Source: Anaerostipes sp.
GTDB taxonomy: Bacteria > Bacillota > Clostridia > Lachnospirales > Lachnospiraceae
Direction: 5' to 3'
Assembly (NCBI GenBank): GCA_028697725.1
Contig: JAQVEG010000022.1
Span: 1 to 43,139, forward strand
DNA: 43,139 bases
How positions within the stretch are numbered: position 1 is the stretch's first letter; every line of letters begins with the position of its first letter. The notes beneath the pieces were generated by a model, which had not been told where the DNA came from, searched no databases, and saw nothing but the letters and a program-made list of their open reading frames with translations. Below are positions 41,884 through 43,139 of this stretch, one piece after another. A program made the translations under genes and the position numbers.

Positions 41884-42687
41884 CTATGACGCTGTCATAT
41901 GATATTCTAATCTAAGTTTGTCTGCAATTAAAGCAATAAATTCAGAATTTGTGGGTTTCCCTTTTCCTGCACTTATGGTGTAACCAAACATATCTTCTAG
42001 CAATTCAATTTTGCCTCTTGTCCATGCAACTTCAATGGCATGTCGAATGGCTCTTTCCACACTGCTTGATGTTGTTTTATACTTTTGTGCAATTGTTGGA
42101 TAAAGAAGCTTGGTAATATAGTTCATCATATTAATATCATCAATTGCCATGATGATTCCTTCTCTTACATACTGATATCCTTTAATATGTGCTGGGATTC
42201 CAAGATCTCTTATAATTCTCGTTACATCTTGTCGAATATCAAATTTGGTATATGTATTAGTTCTAATCATGTTATTATTTGCTGGATAACTAATTCTTGA
42301 ACTTAATTGTTTTGCATTCAATAACTGTAGCATTCTTCCAATTAATATTTTCGTTTGAAATGGTTTCATCATACAATAATCAATAGCAACTTGATTTGCA
42401 CAGTCAACAATTCCCTGTGTTCCCATCGTTGTCGTCATAATAAAAGATGGTCTTATTTTATCCTCCATAAGCTCTGTACATTTTTCTACCACAGCAATCC
42501 CATCTAAACGAGGAAGTACAATATCTACGAGAACAATATCTGGTTGTGTATGTCTTATCATATCAACTGCCTTTTCACCATCCATTGCAATTCCTACAAC
42601 TTTCATCTCTTTTGAAATAGCACGATACAATCTATCAGCTTCCTCCTTATTACTTTCTGCTATTAATACTTTGTGTTTCAAATACAT
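41884..42687 (-). CDS. spo0A: Spo0A-like sporulation response regulator, copy 1, 267 aa
   Basis: A receiver domain ([13 protein letters not shown], phospho-acceptor Asp in [13 protein letters not shown], Thr/Lys switch in TTTMGTQ and MMKPF) is joined to the Spo0A DNA-binding domain ([50 protein letters not shown]). The start [11 protein letters not shown] at 42687 is chosen for AAAAAGGAG and because 267 residues equals B. subtilis Spo0A; a start eleven codons upstream lacks a site. It is the second of two tandem spo0A genes on the minus strand. Confidence 0.95.
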   Translation of the reverse strand: MYLKHKVLIAESNKEEADRLYRAISKEMKVVGIAMDGEKAVDMIRHTQPDIVLVDIVLPRLDGIAVVEKCTELMEDKIRPSFIMTTTMGTQGIVDCANQVAIDYCMMKPFQTKILIGRMLQLLNAKQLSSRISYPANNNMIRTNTYTKFDIRQDVTRIIRDLGIPAHIKGYQYVREGIIMAIDDINMMNYITKLLYPTIAQKYKTTSSSVERAIRHAIEVAWTRGKIELLEDMFGYTISAGKGKPTNSEFIALIADKLRLEYHMTAS

Positions 42688-42742
42688 AGTTTTTCTCCTT
42701 TTTCTTCTTCTCTTTTCCAATATTTTATAATTGTTACTAAAA

Positions 42743-42771
42743 AATATAGCAATACACTTTTAGTTTGTCAA
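42743..42771 (-). promoter_or_regulatory. Promoter of spo0A copy 1
   Basis: On the minus strand -35 TTGACA (42766-42771), 17 bases, -10 TATATT (42743-42748), about 55 bases before the ATG. A 0A-box-like TTCGATA (plus reading) is at 42791-42797, 19 bases upstream of -35. Confidence 0.8.
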
Positions 42772-42815
42772 CAAACTCTTTCTGACAATTTTCGATATTC
42801 ATTTTAATTAACAGA

Positions 42816-43139
42816 CTACAATTCATCGACAGAATTCGACTCGATTCGACTCCCATATTCTAATCTTAATTTATCTGCAATAAGTGCAATAAATTCTGAA
42901 TTTGTTGGCTTTCCCTTTCCTGCATGAATTGTATAACCAAATAAGTCATCAATGGTGTCCATTTTTCCACGACCCCAAGCTACTTCAATTGCATGCCGAA
43001 TAGCTCTCTCTACACGACTAGATGTTGTGTGAAAACGATTTGCTATGGTTGGATATAGCTGTTTTGTAATTGAATTCAAAATATCTACATCATAAATTGC
43101 GAGTAATATAGAGTCCCTTAAGTATTGGTATCCTTTGAT
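42816..43139 (-). CDS. spo0A: Spo0A-like protein, copy 2, C-terminal part, runs off right edge
   Basis: The visible 107 residues ([19 protein letters not shown], then [20 protein letters not shown] and [23 protein letters not shown]) are a complete Spo0A effector domain apart from its very beginning. The frame is open to the window edge. The recognition helix residues are the same as in copy 1, so both should bind 0A boxes. The tail [12 protein letters not shown] differs from copy 1. This upstream copy is likely the one that follows spoIVB in other clostridia. Confidence 0.95.
   Translation of the reverse strand: MKGYQYLRDSILLAIYDVDILNSITKQLYPTIANRFHTTSSRVERAIRHAIEVAWGRGKMDTIDDLFGYTIHAGKGKPTNSEFIALIADKLRLEYGSRIESNSVDEL
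42825..42851. promoter_or_regulatory. Three phased 0A-box-like heptamers
   Basis: Plus-strand ATCGACA (42825-42831), TTCGACT (42835-42841) and TTCGACT (42845-42851) each differ by one base from the 0A box TTCGACA and begin exactly 10 bases apart. They lie in the last codons of the upstream spo0A gene, about 55 to 80 bases before the -35 of the downstream one. This suggests autoregulation by Spo0A; the coding function of the stretch is an alternative explanation. Confidence 0.5.

Noticed and set aside
1-43139. CRISPR arrays, tRNA or rRNA genes
   Set aside because: No regular repeat-spacer pattern and no cloverleaf or rRNA stretch was noticed by reading; a covariance-model scan would be needed to be certain for tRNA.

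Overview
The window looks like a chromosome segment of a low-GC, anaerobic, spore-forming Firmicute of the family Lachnospiraceae. Evidence is the oxygen-independent ribonucleotide reductase nrdDG, a six-gene rnf ferredoxin:NAD+ oxidoreductase operon, sporulation genes (two spo0A copies, yqfC, yqfD, a YlmC/YmxH protein, a BofC-like protein), short-form HisG with HisZ, and AT-rich Gram-positive promoters with AGGAGG ribosome sites. An Anaerostipes-like organism is possible, but the species cannot be fixed from sequence reading alone.

Region 1 (1 to about 10395) is an accessory island inserted in a comM/yifB-type gene. The comM reading frame (10348-11439) is intact up to the conserved IASMN motif and then runs into 15 unrelated residues and a stop. 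The rest of comM must lie left of the window. The island carries an unusual restriction-like locus: a C5-cytosine methyltransferase (3145-4602) and, convergent to it, an operon of DpnII-like nuclease (8839-9768), ParB-like protein (7534-8820), SNF2 helicase (5560-7518) and DUF3883 nuclease-fold protein (4650-5585). Around it are an XRE repressor plus ImmA/IrrE metallopeptidase pair (1912-2951), an unrecognised 306-aa/45-aa gene pair (674-1744) and a SymE-like toxin gene (9977-10168). Copies of an inverted repeat TACGC-N6-GCGWA lie at the repressor promoter (one fills the -35/-10 spacer exactly), upstream of the nuclease operon and upstream of the 306-aa gene. I infer one regulon: a methylation-guarded, helicase-based restriction system held down by a repressor that a peptidase may remove on stress. 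I do not recognise this gene set as a named system.

Region 2 (11515-25919) is housekeeping, nearly all on the minus strand: nrdR, a YlmC/YmxH protein, rnfCDGEAB, proB with a DUF896 gene, nrdD-nrdG with an NrdR-box-like palindrome at its promoter, two flavoproteins with deoB, and a small BofC-like protein whose start lies inside a 15-bp inverted repeat.

Region 3 (25928-35163) holds a secreted basic protein, a MurJ/SpoVB-type flippase, the cluster yqfC-yqfD-phoH-ybeY, rpsU, alaS (TTG start) and a small membrane protein.

Region 4 (35242-43139) holds hisZ-hisG-hisD-hisB-hisI under a consensus promoter covered by a TrpR/HisR-like palindrome, a PH-domain gene divergent from rqcH, and two tandem spo0A genes. 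Three 0A-box-like heptamers spaced exactly 10 bp apart lie between the two spo0A genes. I noticed no rRNA, tRNA, CRISPR array or insertion sequence.
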